From Candidatus Desulfobacillus denitrificans (lineage in GTDB: Bacteria > Pseudomonadota > Gammaproteobacteria > Burkholderiales > Rhodocyclaceae): a DNA stretch of 64,000 nt. The notes under the pieces are model-generated. The model ran no database searches. It saw only the letters and a program-made list of their open reading frames with translations, and had not been told where the DNA came from. Within the stretch, counting starts at the first letter, position 1; the number at the start of each line of letters is the position of its first letter. The translations under genes were made by a program, and so were the position numbers. The stretch covers positions 1,655,390 to 1,719,389 of the forward strand of contig AP021857.1 of the NCBI GenBank assembly GCA_017347485.1. The letters are read 5' to 3'. Positions 54,069-62,597 of this stretch are shown here, piece after piece.

Positions 54069-54097
54069 ATATTACCGTTTTCGCTCCGCCCGGTCAA
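54069..54097 (-). promoter_or_regulatory. sigma-70 promoter of the tRNA-Ser/tRNA-Arg operon
   Basis: Minus strand TTGACC (54097-54092), 17-bp spacer, TAATAT (54074-54069); the -10 is 11 bp before the tRNA-Ser 5' end. Confidence 0.75.
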
Positions 54098-54125
54098 ACC
54101 GTGCAGTACCGTACCCCGCCTTGCC

Positions 54126-55364
54126 TTACGCTGGTACCTGATCCAGATCGAAGGCCTTGTGCAGGACGCGCACGGCCAACTCCAGGTACTTCTCGTCGAT
54201 CACCACCGAGATCTTGATCTCCGAAGTCGAGATCATCTGGATGTTGATGCCCTCCTCGGCCAGCGTGCGGAACATCTTGCTGGCGATACCGACGTGGGAG
54301 CGCATGCCGACGCCGACGACCGACACCTTGGCGATCTTGTTGTCGCCGGTGACCTGGCGCGCGCCGACATGGCCCTTGACCTGCTCCAGGATCGCCGTCG
54401 CCTTGGCGAACTCGCTGCGCGGCACGGTGAAGGAAAAGTCGGTCGAACCGTCGTGGCCGACGTTCTGGATGATCATGTCCACATCGATGTTGGCCTCGGC
54501 CACCGGTCCGAGAATCTGGTAGGCGATGCCCGGACGGTCCGGCACCCCAAGCACGGTGAGTTTGGCTTCGTCGCGGTTGAAGGCGATGCCTGAAATGGTG
54601 GGTTGTTCCATCATGATGTCTTCCTCGACTGTAATGAGCGTGCCCGGGCCTTCCTTGCCGAGTTCCTCCAGACTGGACAGCACGCGCAACTTGACCTTGT
54701 ACTTGCCGGCAAACTCCACCGAGCGGATCTGCAATACCTTCGAGCCAAGGCTGGCCATCTCCATCATTTCCTCGAAGGTGATGGATTCCAGACGGCGCGC
54801 CTCTGGCACGATGCGCGGATCGGTGGTGTAGACGCCATCCACGTCGGTGTAGATCTGGCACTCGTCCGCTTTCAGCGCCGCAGCTATGGCCACCGCCGAG
54901 GTGTCCGAGCCGCCCCGTCCAAGTGTCGTGATGTTGCCCTGCTCGTCGACGCCCTGGAAGCCGGCCACGACCGCCACGAACCCCTTGTCGAGATCGCGCT
55001 TGATGTTGGCCTCGTCGATGCTGACGATGCGGGCCTTGGTGAAGGCGCTGTCGGTAAGGACGCGCACCTGTCCGCCGGTATAGCTGCGCGCTTTCACGCC
55101 GATGCCCATCAGTGCCATCGACAGCAGGCCGATCGTCACCTGCTCGCCGGTGGAAGCGATCACATCGAGTTCGCGGGAATCGGGATTCGCCTGCATTTCC
55201 TTTGCCAGCGCGATCAGACGGTTGGTCTCTCCGCTCATCGCCGAGACCACCACCACCACCTGATGCCCCTTCGCCCGCCAGCTGGCGACACGACGGGCGA
55301 CATTCTTGATCCTGTCGGGCGAACCGACCGAGGTACCGCCATATTTCTGAACGATGAGTGCCAT
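54126..55364 (-). CDS. lysC: aspartate kinase
   Basis: 412-residue monofunctional aspartokinase, first step of the Lys/Met/Thr pathway. Kinase motif MALIVQKYGGTSVGS, TLGRGGSDTSAVA, DVDGVYTTDPR; two C-terminal ACT domains (LTVLGVPDRPGIAYQI and VSVVGVGMRSHVGIASKMF) for feedback control. ATG 55364 is the standard start; an in-frame extension upstream is unlike the family. It pairs functionally with dapA in this window. Confidence 0.95.
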   Translation of the reverse strand: MALIVQKYGGTSVGSPDRIKNVARRVASWRAKGHQVVVVVSAMSGETNRLIALAKEMQANPDSRELDVIASTGEQVTIGLLSMALMGIGVKARSYTGGQVRVLTDSAFTKARIVSIDEANIKRDLDKGFVAVVAGFQGVDEQGNITTLGRGGSDTSAVAIAAALKADECQIYTDVDGVYTTDPRIVPEARRLESITFEEMMEMASLGSKVLQIRSVEFAGKYKVKLRVLSSLEELGKEGPGTLITVEEDIMMEQPTISGIAFNRDEAKLTVLGVPDRPGIAYQILGPVAEANIDVDMIIQNVGHDGSTDFSFTVPRSEFAKATAILEQVKGHVGARQVTGDNKIAKVSVVGVGMRSHVGIASKMFRTLAEEGINIQMISTSEIKISVVIDEKYLELAVRVLHKAFDLDQVPA

Positions 55365-55399
55365 GAACTGCCGTTTTCTAGTGCGTTGAAAAACAGTGA

Positions 55400-55429
55400 A
55401 TTTTACCTGAATTCGGGGATCCGACGTAA
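55400..55429 (-). promoter_or_regulatory. candidate lysC promoter
   Basis: Minus strand TTACGT (55429-55424), 18-bp spacer, TAAAAT (55405-55400), 36 bp before lysC. The -35 is weak. Confidence 0.4.
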
Positions 55430-55489
55430 CAACTTGTCCCTTCGTACTCCGCATCAATTCTGAGAATCCACAGATGGCACATGCGGTGT

Positions 55490-55546
55490 TTGTATGTACA
55501 TAGAATAATAACTATACTGGAAGCGCTCTAACCGAAGTTATAGTTA
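55490..55546 (+). promoter_or_regulatory. promoter and inverted-repeat operator before the XRE gene
   Basis: TTGTAT (55490-55495), 17-bp spacer, TATACT (55513-55518). Overlapping the -10 is TAACTATA (55509-55516), repeated inverted as TATAGTTA (55539-55546), 22 bp apart. Arms one helical repeat multiple apart suggest a dimeric repressor site, possibly autoregulation. Confidence 0.5.
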
Positions 55547-55597
55547 CTTGGCTCTAAAATTAGGTTCACTCATACACGAAGTTAAGGACGGCATAAC

Positions 55598-55891
55598 ATG
55601 AAAAGCGAAACCATCAATGCACGAGAAATTCGCCGGAAACTAGGGCTCAACCAGCAGCAATTCTGGTCCAAGATCGGCGTCACGCAAAGTGGCGGATCCC
55701 GCTACGAAAGCGGCCGCAACATGCCCCGCCCGGTGCAGCAATTGCTCCGCTTGGTCCACGTCGAGCAGATCGACATCAGCAAGATTCGGCGCGACGATTG
55801 GGAAGTGGTGGAATACCTGAAATCCAGCGATCCCGAACTCTTCAAGTCACTGAAGAAGGCCGCCAAGGCCAAGCCAAAGAAGGGCAGTTGA
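55598..55891 (+). CDS. XRE-family helix-turn-helix regulator
   Basis: 97-residue DNA-binding protein. A Cro/C1-type HTH occupies residues about 8-60 (IRRKLGLNQQQFWSKIGVTQ, SGGSRYESGRNMPRP). The tail is short and basic (KKAAKAKPKKGS), with no peptidase or toxin domain. Not adjacent to a toxin, so not an obvious antitoxin. Related genes are found singly in betaproteobacterial chromosomes. Upstream DNA is AT-rich with an inverted repeat. Confidence 0.88.
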   Translation: MKSETINAREIRRKLGLNQQQFWSKIGVTQSGGSRYESGRNMPRPVQQLLRLVHVEQIDISKIRRDDWEVVEYLKSSDPELFKSLKKAAKAKPKKGS

Positions 55892-55898
55892 TACACCC

Positions 55899-56753
55899 TC
55901 ACGGGCTGATGCGAACGTCCAGCCCCAGCGCCCGCAAGCGGACGGCGACGGCCTCCAGCCCTGCCGCAGGCAGACTGGAGAGCCGGTTCGCTTCGGGTTG
56001 CATCGAAGGGCGGGCCAATCCGTACAGGAGAACGCCAGCAAGGTTTGCGATCCCAGCCCGCATCAGCAGGTCCTGGTAGGCGGAAATTTCTTCCTCCGCC
56101 GGGGCCTTTCCATCGAGCGCAAACAGGCAGGTCTGCACCCAGGTCGGACAGAGGGCGGCGCAACGGCGCAGATTGCGAACCACCGATGCCGGTGACAAAT
56201 CCACATTGTTGATGCGGCGCAGGCCCTCCTCCGTACCCGCGTCCACCTTGAACCAGACTTCCCCGCCCAGTTCGCCGAGCCTTCGCAAGCCCGCCTGCAC
56301 CCGGCTGCGCCCGACCAGGCTGCCGTTGGTAATGAGGCGAATTTTCACCGCTCGATCCAGCCCGGTTTCCCGCAAGACCCTGCCCACAAGCTCGATTGCC
56401 TGAGGAAATTCGGCCGCGGAGGTGGGCTCGCCATTGCCGGAAAAGGCGACATCGACGATGTGCCGGTCCGCCTCGGCCAGGTGAGCGTGCATGAAATCGC
56501 CATGCAGCACGCTGTCGATGAACCCGCGCAACTCGCGCTCCAGCATCGTCAGGTCGATCGGTGGCGCCGCTCCACGCCGAAGGCCGGGAACCTGGCAATA
56601 AATGCAGCGCCAGTTGCAGGCGTTGTTCGGATTCAGGTTGATGCCGATCGACACGCCTCCGGCCCGGCGCGAGAGGACCGGATAGACATAGGTCAGCCCG
56701 GCACTGTCGCGGCTGTGGTTGGTAACCTCAAGCTTGTTCGCCACTCCACTCAT
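55899..56753 (-). CDS. radical SAM protein, function unknown
   Basis: 284-residue radical SAM enzyme with the classic CxxxCxxC cluster motif at Cys46, Cys50 and Cys53 (CNWRCIYC), a GNGEPT glycine motif for SAM, and no extra C-terminal cluster. It resembles COG0731-like wyosine/elongator-type small radical SAM proteins. It is divergent from queD but lacks the CX14CX2C motif of QueE, so a direct role in queuosine is not supported. Convergent with the XRE gene (7 bp apart). Confidence 0.85.
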   Translation of the reverse strand: MSGVANKLEVTNHSRDSAGLTYVYPVLSRRAGGVSIGINLNPNNACNWRCIYCQVPGLRRGAAPPIDLTMLERELRGFIDSVLHGDFMHAHLAEADRHIVDVAFSGNGEPTSAAEFPQAIELVGRVLRETGLDRAVKIRLITNGSLVGRSRVQAGLRRLGELGGEVWFKVDAGTEEGLRRINNVDLSPASVVRNLRRCAALCPTWVQTCLFALDGKAPAEEEISAYQDLLMRAGIANLAGVLLYGLARPSMQPEANRLSSLPAAGLEAVAVRLRALGLDVRISP

Positions 56754-56775
56754 CTCCGGCTGCCGATTGGCCGAA

Positions 56776-56784
56776 TGCTATAAT
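56776..56784 (+). promoter_or_regulatory. extended -10 promoter of queD
   Basis: TGCTATAAT, an extended -10 (TGnTATAAT), 33 bp before the queD ATG. Extended -10 promoters need little -35, and none is evident. Confidence 0.6.
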
Positions 56785-56817
56785 TTTACCCAGTTCAGAC
56801 TATTCTCCTGAGGCAAC

Positions 56818-57276
56818 ATGCGTATCACCCGCCGCCTCGAGTTCGATTCCGGCCACCGCATCCCCGACCACCAGAGCCAGTGCCGGCACCTGCACGGCCA
56901 CCGCTACGCCATCGAGATCACCCTGCAGGGCGACGTCATTTGCCAGGCCGGTTCGCCATTGAACGGCATGGTGATGGATTTCTCCGATATCAAGGCGCTG
57001 GCCAAGGAAACCCTGGTCGATGCCTGGGACCATGCCTTCCTCGTCTGGCGCGGCGACTATTCCCTGATGAGTTTCCTCGAAAGCCTTCCCGGGCACAAGA
57101 CCGTCGTGCTGGACGTCGTTCCGACCGCCGAGAACCTCGCTGCAGTCGCCTTCGACCTGCTCGACTGCATTTATCGCGACACCTACGGCAACCACCTTCG
57201 GCTCGAGCAGGTGCGGTTATATGAAACCCCGAACTGCTGGGCCGATGCCATGCGGGGAGAGTTGAAAAGGGAGTAA
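56818..57276 (+). CDS. queD: 6-carboxy-5,6,7,8-tetrahydropterin synthase
   Basis: 152-residue PTPS-fold enzyme of the queuosine/7-deazaguanine pathway. Zn ligands His13, His26 and His28 (SGHRI, HLHGH) and the catalytic Cys22 are present; WDHAFL and the C-terminal Glu in LYETPNCWA complete the site. GAGG lies 5 nt before the ATG. queE and queC are not in the window. Confidence 0.94.
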   Translation: MRITRRLEFDSGHRIPDHQSQCRHLHGHRYAIEITLQGDVICQAGSPLNGMVMDFSDIKALAKETLVDAWDHAFLVWRGDYSLMSFLESLPGHKTVVLDVVPTAENLAAVAFDLLDCIYRDTYGNHLRLEQVRLYETPNCWADAMRGELKRE

Positions 57277-57286
57277 TGGCAGAGAC

Positions 57287-57376
57287 TGGCGGAAGGTGTG
57301 AGATTCGAACTCACGGTGCCCTTGCGAGCACGCCGGTTTTCAAGACCGGTGCATTAAACCGCTCTGCCAACCTTCC
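57287..57376 (-). tRNA. tRNA-Ser (anticodon TGA)
   Basis: 90-nt class II tRNA with long variable arm and CCA. Acceptor GGAAGGT/ACCTTCC, anticodon loop CTTGAAA (TGA), T arm GAGTTCGAATCTC. It converges on queD, 10 bp from its stop. Confidence 0.95.
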
Positions 57377-57477
57377 ATTGACCATGAAACGCCGGTTTAG
57401 CTGCCGCAACACCTCATTCGGGCCGCTTGAAATACTAACATGACGCCCCCATTCGGCCCCTTAACAGCGGGAATAAT

Positions 57478-57506
57478 TTGAAACTTTTGCGTTTTTTGGC
57501 TAGTCT
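57478..57506 (+). promoter_or_regulatory. candidate promoter of the Bax inhibitor-like gene
   Basis: TTGAAA, 17-bp spacer, TAGTCT, 35 bp before the start. The -10 is poor, so confidence is low. Confidence 0.35.
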
Positions 57507-57540
57507 TACGTGCGCCAGTTTCATTCATCGGAGGTACACA

Positions 57541-58233
57541 ATGCAACCCAACATCCAGGCCGTCGGACAAGCGGGCTCCGCGCTTTCGCTCCAGCAAAAT
57601 CGCGTCCTGCGCAATACCTATCTGCTGCTCGGCCTTTCCTTGCTGCCGACTGCCCTCGGGGCCCTCGTTGGCGTCCAGATGAATTTCGCCTTCATGGCCG
57701 GCAGCCCCGTGATCTCTTTCCTGCTGTTCCTCGCCGTCGCCTGGGGCTTCATGTGGGGCATCAGCAAGACCAAGAACAGCGGCATGGGCGTCGTCCTGCT
57801 GCTTGGCTTCACTTTCCTCATGGGCATCATGCTGGGCCCGATCCTGCAGGTCAGTCTCGGCTTCCGCAACGGCGGCGCACTGATCGCCACCGCGGCAGTC
57901 GGCACCAGCATCATCTTCCTCACCCTGGCGGGCATCGCCACCGTGACGAAGAAGGACTTCGGCTTCATGGGCAAGTTCCTCTTCATCGGTGTAATCCTGC
58001 TGCTGGTGGCAATGCTGGCCAACATCTTCCTGCAGATGCCGGCTCTTTCCCTGACCATCTCGGCCGTGGCGGTGCTGATCTTCTCGGCCTACATCCTCTA
58101 CGACGTCAGCCGCATCGTCACCGGCGGCGAGGACAACTATATCGTCGCCACGCTGTCGATCTACCTCGACATCTACAACCTGTTCGTACATCTGCTCAAT
58201 CTGCTGCTGGCCTTCGCGGGCGAGCGCGATTGA
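57541..58233 (+). CDS. Bax inhibitor-1/YccA family membrane protein
   Basis: 230-residue protein with seven helices, BI-1/YccA/YbhL family. Opens with a cytoplasmic segment ending NRVLRNTYLLLGLSLLPTAL, and the C-terminal part shows LYDVSRIVTGGEDNYI and SIYLDIYNLFVHLL, family hallmarks with conserved Asp residues that gate ions. GGAGG 7 nt before ATG 57541. In bacteria related proteins modulate FtsH or act as pH-sensitive Ca2+ leaks. Confidence 0.92.
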   Translation: MQPNIQAVGQAGSALSLQQNRVLRNTYLLLGLSLLPTALGALVGVQMNFAFMAGSPVISFLLFLAVAWGFMWGISKTKNSGMGVVLLLGFTFLMGIMLGPILQVSLGFRNGGALIATAAVGTSIIFLTLAGIATVTKKDFGFMGKFLFIGVILLLVAMLANIFLQMPALSLTISAVAVLIFSAYILYDVSRIVTGGEDNYIVATLSIYLDIYNLFVHLLNLLLAFAGERD

Positions 58234-58251
58234 CGCAGGGTGCAGCGGGAG

Positions 58252-58280
58252 AAAAAGGCGGCCTGCAAAGCCGCCTTTTT
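58252..58280. terminator. bidirectional terminator between Bax inhibitor-like gene and rlmD
   Basis: AAAAAGGCGGC, loop CTGCAAA, GCCGCCTTTTT: symmetrical A and T runs allow use from both sides. Confidence 0.88.
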
Positions 58281-59578
58281 CATTGCCTCTCGAACAGCGC
58301 TATGGATTCCACGTGTGAAGTCTGGGGGAACATATTGGCGATACCGGCGCCGTCAAGCCGGTAACCCTTCTCCCGCACCAGAACCGCCGCATCGCGCGCC
58401 AGCGTAGCCGGATTGCAGGAAACATAGACGATTCGGCGCGGGCCGGCCTCACCGATCGCCTTGACCAGTTCGATGGCCCCCTCGCGCGGCGGATCGACCA
58501 GCCATTTGTCCAGCCGTCCCCAGCCGGCAAGCATTCCCGGCGTCGCTACGAAAAGATTGGCGACGGCGAAAGCCGTCGAACCTTCCAGCCCGTTCAGGCG
58601 GGCATTCTCCACCGCCCGGCTCACCAGGGTTTGGCTGCCTTCGACGCCGAAAGCCGTTGCGCCGCTTCGAGCGATGGGGAGAGTGAAATTTCCCAGACCG
58701 CAAAACAGGTCGCCGATGCGTTCGCCGGGGTTCGGTGCCAGCAGGTGCATCGCACGCCGCAGCAGCATGCGGTTGATGCCGTAATTCACCTGCGTGAATT
58801 CATTGGGCCGGAACTGCAGTTCGAGTCCGAAATCCGGCAAGGCGTAGCTCAGCGATGGGGCACGAAGCGGATAAAAGGGATAGGCCGATTCCGGCCCGCC
58901 AGGCTGCAGCCAGAACTGGATGCCATGCTCATCGGCAAAGGCACGCAGCAGGCCTTCGTCGGCGGGCGTCAGCGCCTGCAGGATGCGCAGGACCAGCACC
59001 GTGACCGAATCGCCGACGGCCACCTCGATTTGCGGCAGGCGATCCGGTATCGACAGCAAGCCGGCCAGACGGCGCAACAAGGGCAACAATGCGGAAACCC
59101 TGGGCGGCAATACCTCGCAACTGTCCATGTCGGCGATGTAACTGCTGCGTTTTTCGTGGAATCCCACCAGAACGCCACCCTTTTTTGGGACCAGTCGAAC
59201 CGATAGCCGGGCACGCGAGCGATAACCCCAGGAGGGTCCGTATATGGCCGGATAAACCACTTCGGGTCGCATGCGCGCGATATGCCAGAAGGCATCCTCC
59301 AGAACCCTCTGTTTGACTGCTGCCTGTCCCGCCGGATCGAGATGCTGCATGCTGCAACCACCGCAGATGCCGAAGTGCCGGCAGCGCGGCTCGACACGCT
59401 GAAAACTCGGCGAGAGGATACTACCTGCCGTCGCCAATTCGTAATTGGGCTTGCGTCGATAGCTTGCAAAGGCCACGCGCTCCCGCGGCAAGGCTCCCTC
59501 CACGAAAATGGTCTTGCCCTCGCATCGGGCGACGCCCCTGCCTTCGTGATCCAGCGATTCGATGACGGTTTCGGGCAT
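58280..59578 (-). CDS. rlmD: 23S rRNA (uracil-1939-C5)-methyltransferase RlmD
   Basis: 432-residue SAM-dependent RNA methyltransferase. An N-terminal TRAM domain ([12 protein letters not shown]), an Fe-S cluster site with Cys in [17 protein letters not shown] and a later Cys in DSCEVLP, and a C-terminal methyltransferase domain with [20 protein letters not shown] and the catalytic Cys in [16 protein letters not shown] 59578 ([15 protein letters not shown]) fits the family; a TTG at 59608 is the alternative. Confidence 0.94.
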   Translation of the reverse strand: MPETVIESLDHEGRGVARCEGKTIFVEGALPRERVAFASYRRKPNYELATAGSILSPSFQRVEPRCRHFGICGGCSMQHLDPAGQAAVKQRVLEDAFWHIARMRPEVVYPAIYGPSWGYRSRARLSVRLVPKKGGVLVGFHEKRSSYIADMDSCEVLPPRVSALLPLLRRLAGLLSIPDRLPQIEVAVGDSVTVLVLRILQALTPADEGLLRAFADEHGIQFWLQPGGPESAYPFYPLRAPSLSYALPDFGLELQFRPNEFTQVNYGINRMLLRRAMHLLAPNPGERIGDLFCGLGNFTLPIARSGATAFGVEGSQTLVSRAVENARLNGLEGSTAFAVANLFVATPGMLAGWGRLDKWLVDPPREGAIELVKAIGEAGPRRIVYVSCNPATLARDAAVLVREKGYRLDGAGIANMFPQTSHVESIALFERQ

Positions 59579-59684
59579 TTCAGGCAGGTCCGGAGGCAGG
59601 AGGCGCAATTTTATTCAGGGCCACGGGAATTGCAACAGGCGTCTCCATGCCATAGGATGTAGGCGATTTGCTTTCCATATACCC

Positions 59685-60170
59685 ATGCCTGAGAGCACGC
59701 AGGAGAACTTCGATACCCGTGCCGCCTATCAACAGGCGGTCGAGACCGTTCTGTCGGCAGCAAAGAGGGAACTGTGCGTCTTCGATCCGGATATCAAGGC
59801 ACTCGATCTCGATAGCCGGTCCAGGTCAGAGTTGATTTCGGCATTCCTCTCAGGAGGACGCGATCGCAGCTTGCGCGTTGTCCTGCACGACCTCGACCAC
59901 TTGGCTCGTTACTCGCCGCGTTTGATGGGTCTGCTCAAACGCTATGGTCACAGTTTTTCAGTCCACCAGACACCCGAGTCCCTGCGCACGATCACCGACG
60001 CCTTCGTATTGGCCGATGAAACCAGCGGGGTCATCCGGTTCCATGTCGACCATTACCGCGGCAAACTGCTTGTGGGACATCCGGCGGAGGTGCATGACTG
60101 GCATCAGCGGTTTGAGGAATTGTGGCTGGAATCCACGCCCGGCACGTCGGCAACGCATCTGGGCTTATGA
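59685..60170 (+). CDS. conserved protein of the DUF7931 type
   Basis: 161-residue soluble protein. It reads as a phospholipase-D-like half without the HKD motif: TRAAYQQAVETVLSAAKRELCVFDPD, split as YQQAVETVLSAAKREL and CVFDPDIKALDL, then LRVVLHDLDHLARYSPRL and a C-terminal DWHQRFEELWLES. Common downstream of or near rlmD-like genes in betaproteobacteria, function unknown. No ribosome site is evident at ATG 59685. Confidence 0.8.
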   Translation: MPESTQENFDTRAAYQQAVETVLSAAKRELCVFDPDIKALDLDSRSRSELISAFLSGGRDRSLRVVLHDLDHLARYSPRLMGLLKRYGHSFSVHQTPESLRTITDAFVLADETSGVIRFHVDHYRGKLLVGHPAEVHDWHQRFEELWLESTPGTSATHLGL

Positions 60171-60192
60171 GGTTGCCTCCGGCCATATTGCT

Positions 60193-60319
60193 TCAAGTAT
60201 TCTTTTTTCGTTGATTTCGTTATAATAATAACTTGACCTGAATTCGTTCTGGTCAAACCCAAAATTTTGGTCGTTGATGCAAACAAAATATATTTTCTTT
60301 TATCGATAAGGGAAATCAA
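60193..60319 (+). promoter_or_regulatory. AT-rich leader and promoter region of the Met-rich lipoprotein gene
   Basis: The stretch is far richer in A+T than the rest of the window. It holds TATAAT at 60221-60226 and TTGGTC-16 bp-TATATT (60267-60272, 60289-60294). An AAGGGAAATC ribosome site precedes the ATG. Strong constitutive expression is plausible. Confidence 0.45.
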
Positions 60320-60622
60320 ATGAAACACTCTCTCCTCGCTGTTGCTCTCGTCGCCGTGGCCTTGACCGCCTGCGGCAAAAAAGAAGAAGCCAAACCCGCC
60401 GCCGCACCGGCGCCGGCCCCCGCTCCTGCCGCCGCACCGGCCCAGCCCGCCGGCATGGCTGGCATGGAAGGCCAGAAAGGCATGGAAGGCATGGCTGCCC
60501 AGCAGGGCATGTCCGGTATGGGTGGCATGGAAGGCCAGAAAGGCATGGAAGGCATGGCCGCACAGCAGGGCATGGGCGGTATGTCCGGCATGGAAGCCAA
60601 GAAAGAAGAACCGAAGAAGTAA
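60320..60622 (+). CDS. Met-rich repeat lipoprotein
   Basis: 100-residue lipoprotein. Lipobox LTAC, Cys at residue 18, followed by Lys/Glu (GKKEEAK), a Pro/Ala-rich spacer, then two 21-residue repeats MAGMEGQKGMEGMAAQQG.. and MGGMEGQKGMEGMAAQQG.. and a third partial unit, ending AKKEEPKK. It has about fifteen methionines in the last 55 residues. Met-rich periplasmic proteins can bind Cu(I) or scavenge oxidants; neither is shown here. Terminator follows. Confidence 0.85.
   Translation: MKHSLLAVALVAVALTACGKKEEAKPAAAPAPAPAPAAAPAQPAGMAGMEGQKGMEGMAAQQGMSGMGGMEGQKGMEGMAAQQGMGGMSGMEAKKEEPKK
60455..60580 (+). repeat. tandem 63-nt repeat (two units)
   Basis: Units 60455-60517 and 60518-60580 are nearly identical, differing at a few positions, and encode the Met-rich repeats. 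A third unit starts at 60581 and decays after 18 nt. Confidence 0.85.
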
Positions 60623-60639
60623 CTCGGTTTCGCTTCAGG

Positions 60640-60668
60640 AAAAAGCCGGCCTTCGGGCCGGCTTTTTT
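60640..60668. terminator. bidirectional terminator
   Basis: AAAAAGCCGGCC, loop TTCG, GGCCGGCTTTTTT. Serves the lipoprotein gene and the convergent MBL gene, whose stop is 3 bp away. Confidence 0.88.
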
Positions 60669-60670
60669 GT

Positions 60671-61438
60671 CTATAAAAGGGCACGCCACCCAAATCCGGC
60701 ATCCTGATCCGCGACACCAATCCAGTTCTCCTCGCAACCCAACACCCCAGCCAGCGCGGCTCGCGCCAAAGCCGGAGTGTTGTTCTGCTGGCTCAAGTGG
60801 GCAGCCAACAGATGTTGCAGGTTACGCGTATCCAGACTCGCAAGCAGTGCGGCCGAAGCGGCATTTTCAAGATGGCCGAAGCGCCCCGCGATGCGCCGTT
60901 TCAATTGCGCCGGATAGTTGCCCTGCGCCAGCATTGCGGCATCGTGGTTGCATTCCAGCACAAGGGCATCGCAGCCGCTCAGCATTCGTTCGACATGGGG
61001 CGTTGAACTGCCCAGGTCGCTGACGACACCAAGACGATGCCTCCCGTCCGAGAAAACGTACTGGACAGGCTCGCGCGCATCATGCGGTACGGGAAAGGGA
61101 TGTATTTCAAGATCGCCCACCGAGAAAGAACGATGGCTATCGATCAGTTCGACATGAGGATTATCGCCACCCTCCCCCGGCGCCGCGGCATGCGTGCCGT
61201 GCGTCATCCATACCCTCAGACGATAGCGCGCGGCCAGCTTGAAGGCGCCGGCAATATGATCGCCATGCTCATGGGTAACGAGGATGCCGGCCAGGCTTTC
61301 CGGCAGCTGGCCGAGTCTGCCCAGCCTGTAGTCGGTCTCGCGCAGCCCGAACCCGCAATCGAGCAGCAGGCGGGTATCACCTGCTTCGACGAGCAGCGCG
61401 TTGCCGCGACTGCCGCTGCCCAGCGAGGCAAAACGCAT
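60671..61438 (-). CDS. MBL-fold metallohydrolase (YycJ/VicX-like)
   Basis: 255-residue metallo-beta-lactamase fold hydrolase. Opens MRFASLGSGSRGNALLVEAG; metal motif THEHGDHIAG; VVSDLGSSTPH; and a C-terminal HL-rich segment (FGHLEN, LLAAHLSQQNNTP), as in the YycJ exonuclease-like group. Its ATG overlaps the bamC stop (TAATG), so they are coupled. Substrate unknown, probably nucleic acid. Confidence 0.92.
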   Translation of the reverse strand: MRFASLGSGSRGNALLVEAGDTRLLLDCGFGLRETDYRLGRLGQLPESLAGILVTHEHGDHIAGAFKLAARYRLRVWMTHGTHAAAPGEGGDNPHVELIDSHRSFSVGDLEIHPFPVPHDAREPVQYVFSDGRHRLGVVSDLGSSTPHVERMLSGCDALVLECNHDAAMLAQGNYPAQLKRRIAGRFGHLENAASAALLASLDTRNLQHLLAAHLSQQNNTPALARAALAGVLGCEENWIGVADQDAGFGWRALL

Positions 61439-62571
61439 TACTTCAGCTGATCGTAGAGCAGGCCGAGGATCTTCTTGGCGGTATCGGAGTTATCCATGCC
61501 GCCTTCGCGCGTCAAGATCTGAACGGTGCTGGCACTGCCGTCTCCCTGGACCAGGATGCGGAACTGCTGGTTGGCCGCAGGCTTGCCGCTGTCCCAGAAC
61601 TTGAGCTTGCTGAGGAAACCACCATCCGATTTCTTGGCGTCCATCGACTCCGGATCGACATAACGCACGAAATACAGCCCCTTGGTGCGATCGCGGTCCT
61701 CTACGGTAAAGCCCACCCGGTCGAGCGCGAGTCCGACGCGGCGCCAGGACCGGTCGAAGGCTTCCTCGAGTTGCAGCGAGCCGATGCCGCCCGTGGTCCG
61801 CAGCATTTTGGCTCGCTCTTCCTTTTTCGAGTCAGCCGCAATCAGCGTCTTCGAGCGATTCTCCTCCGTGCCGAGCCGGACCATCAGCCGGCGCAGCATT
61901 TCCGCTTCCAGTTCGGGATCGGCGGGCCGTGGCTGCCATACCGTCCGCCCCTTGCCTTCGTCGGCATACGCTTCGTACATGCCGCGATGGCTGATGTAGA
62001 TTTCCGTGGTGCCCTCCTCGGCCCCTTTCTCGAGGCGTGTGCGGAACTTGTCTCGCTCCGGGGTCGAGTAGATCTGGTCAAGGAATTTGCCGAGCGTGGC
62101 GCGGATCATGTCCTGCGGCAGCTTGGCGCGGTTCTCGGCCCAGTCCGTCTCCATGATGCCTGCATCGGGCAATTCGAGATTAACGATGAAACCCAGTTCC
62201 TGCCAGAATTCCTTGATCGTGGGCCAGACCTTGTCCGGCGCACCCGCCACCACCAGCCAGCGCTGGCTGCCGGAGCGCTCCACGCGCATCTTGTCGATCT
62301 GAGGTAACACCTCCTGCGCGGTGGATTCCTTCGTGCCGGCACGCTCGGAACTGTAAGCAGAGAAGGTGGCGGAACCGCGCGGGGAAATATCCGGAACGGC
62401 GTATCGCTCATCGCGGTTTGGCGAAGTCAGGTCAGGGGGAACTTCCAGCGGCGGTAATTTCCCGGCCGACTTGTAGTCGATCTTCTTCGTCTCGATCGAC
62501 ATGCTGGAGCACCCCGCCAGCATCATGCCGACAACCGCAAAAATAAACTGCTTGGACCACATGCGGATCAT
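61438..62571 (-). CDS. bamC: outer membrane protein assembly factor BamC (NlpB)
   Basis: 377-residue lipoprotein of the BAM complex. Lipobox LAGC puts Cys at residue 21 for the start at 62571 (AAGGCGGG just upstream). ATGs at 62589 and 62562 are alternatives. An unstructured N-terminal segment (DYKSAGKLPPLEVPPDLTSP) and two helix-grip domains follow. dapA lies directly upstream, the same dapA-bamC order as in E. coli. Confidence 0.93.
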   Translation of the reverse strand: MIRMWSKQFIFAVVGMMLAGCSSMSIETKKIDYKSAGKLPPLEVPPDLTSPNRDERYAVPDISPRGSATFSAYSSERAGTKESTAQEVLPQIDKMRVERSGSQRWLVVAGAPDKVWPTIKEFWQELGFIVNLELPDAGIMETDWAENRAKLPQDMIRATLGKFLDQIYSTPERDKFRTRLEKGAEEGTTEIYISHRGMYEAYADEGKGRTVWQPRPADPELEAEMLRRLMVRLGTEENRSKTLIAADSKKEERAKMLRTTGGIGSLQLEEAFDRSWRRVGLALDRVGFTVEDRDRTKGLYFVRYVDPESMDAKKSDGGFLSKLKFWDSGKPAANQQFRILVQGDGSASTVQILTREGGMDNSDTAKKILGLLYDQLK

Positions 62572-62597
62572 GCCCCGCCTTTCGTTCATGTCGCGTT

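Noticed and set aside
55899..56753. QueE, as partner of adjacent queD
   Set aside because: The cluster motif is CxxxCxxC (CNWRCIYC), not the longer spacing of QueE, and the two genes are divergent.
53866..57376. Genomic island at the tRNA cluster with an XRE regulator
   Set aside because: No integrase, direct repeats of tRNA ends or foreign gene block; the surrounding genes are core (lysC, queD, rlmD).
60455..60600. CRISPR-like tandem repeats
   Set aside because: The units are directly adjacent without spacers and are coding (Met-rich repeats). No array or cas gene is visible anywhere.
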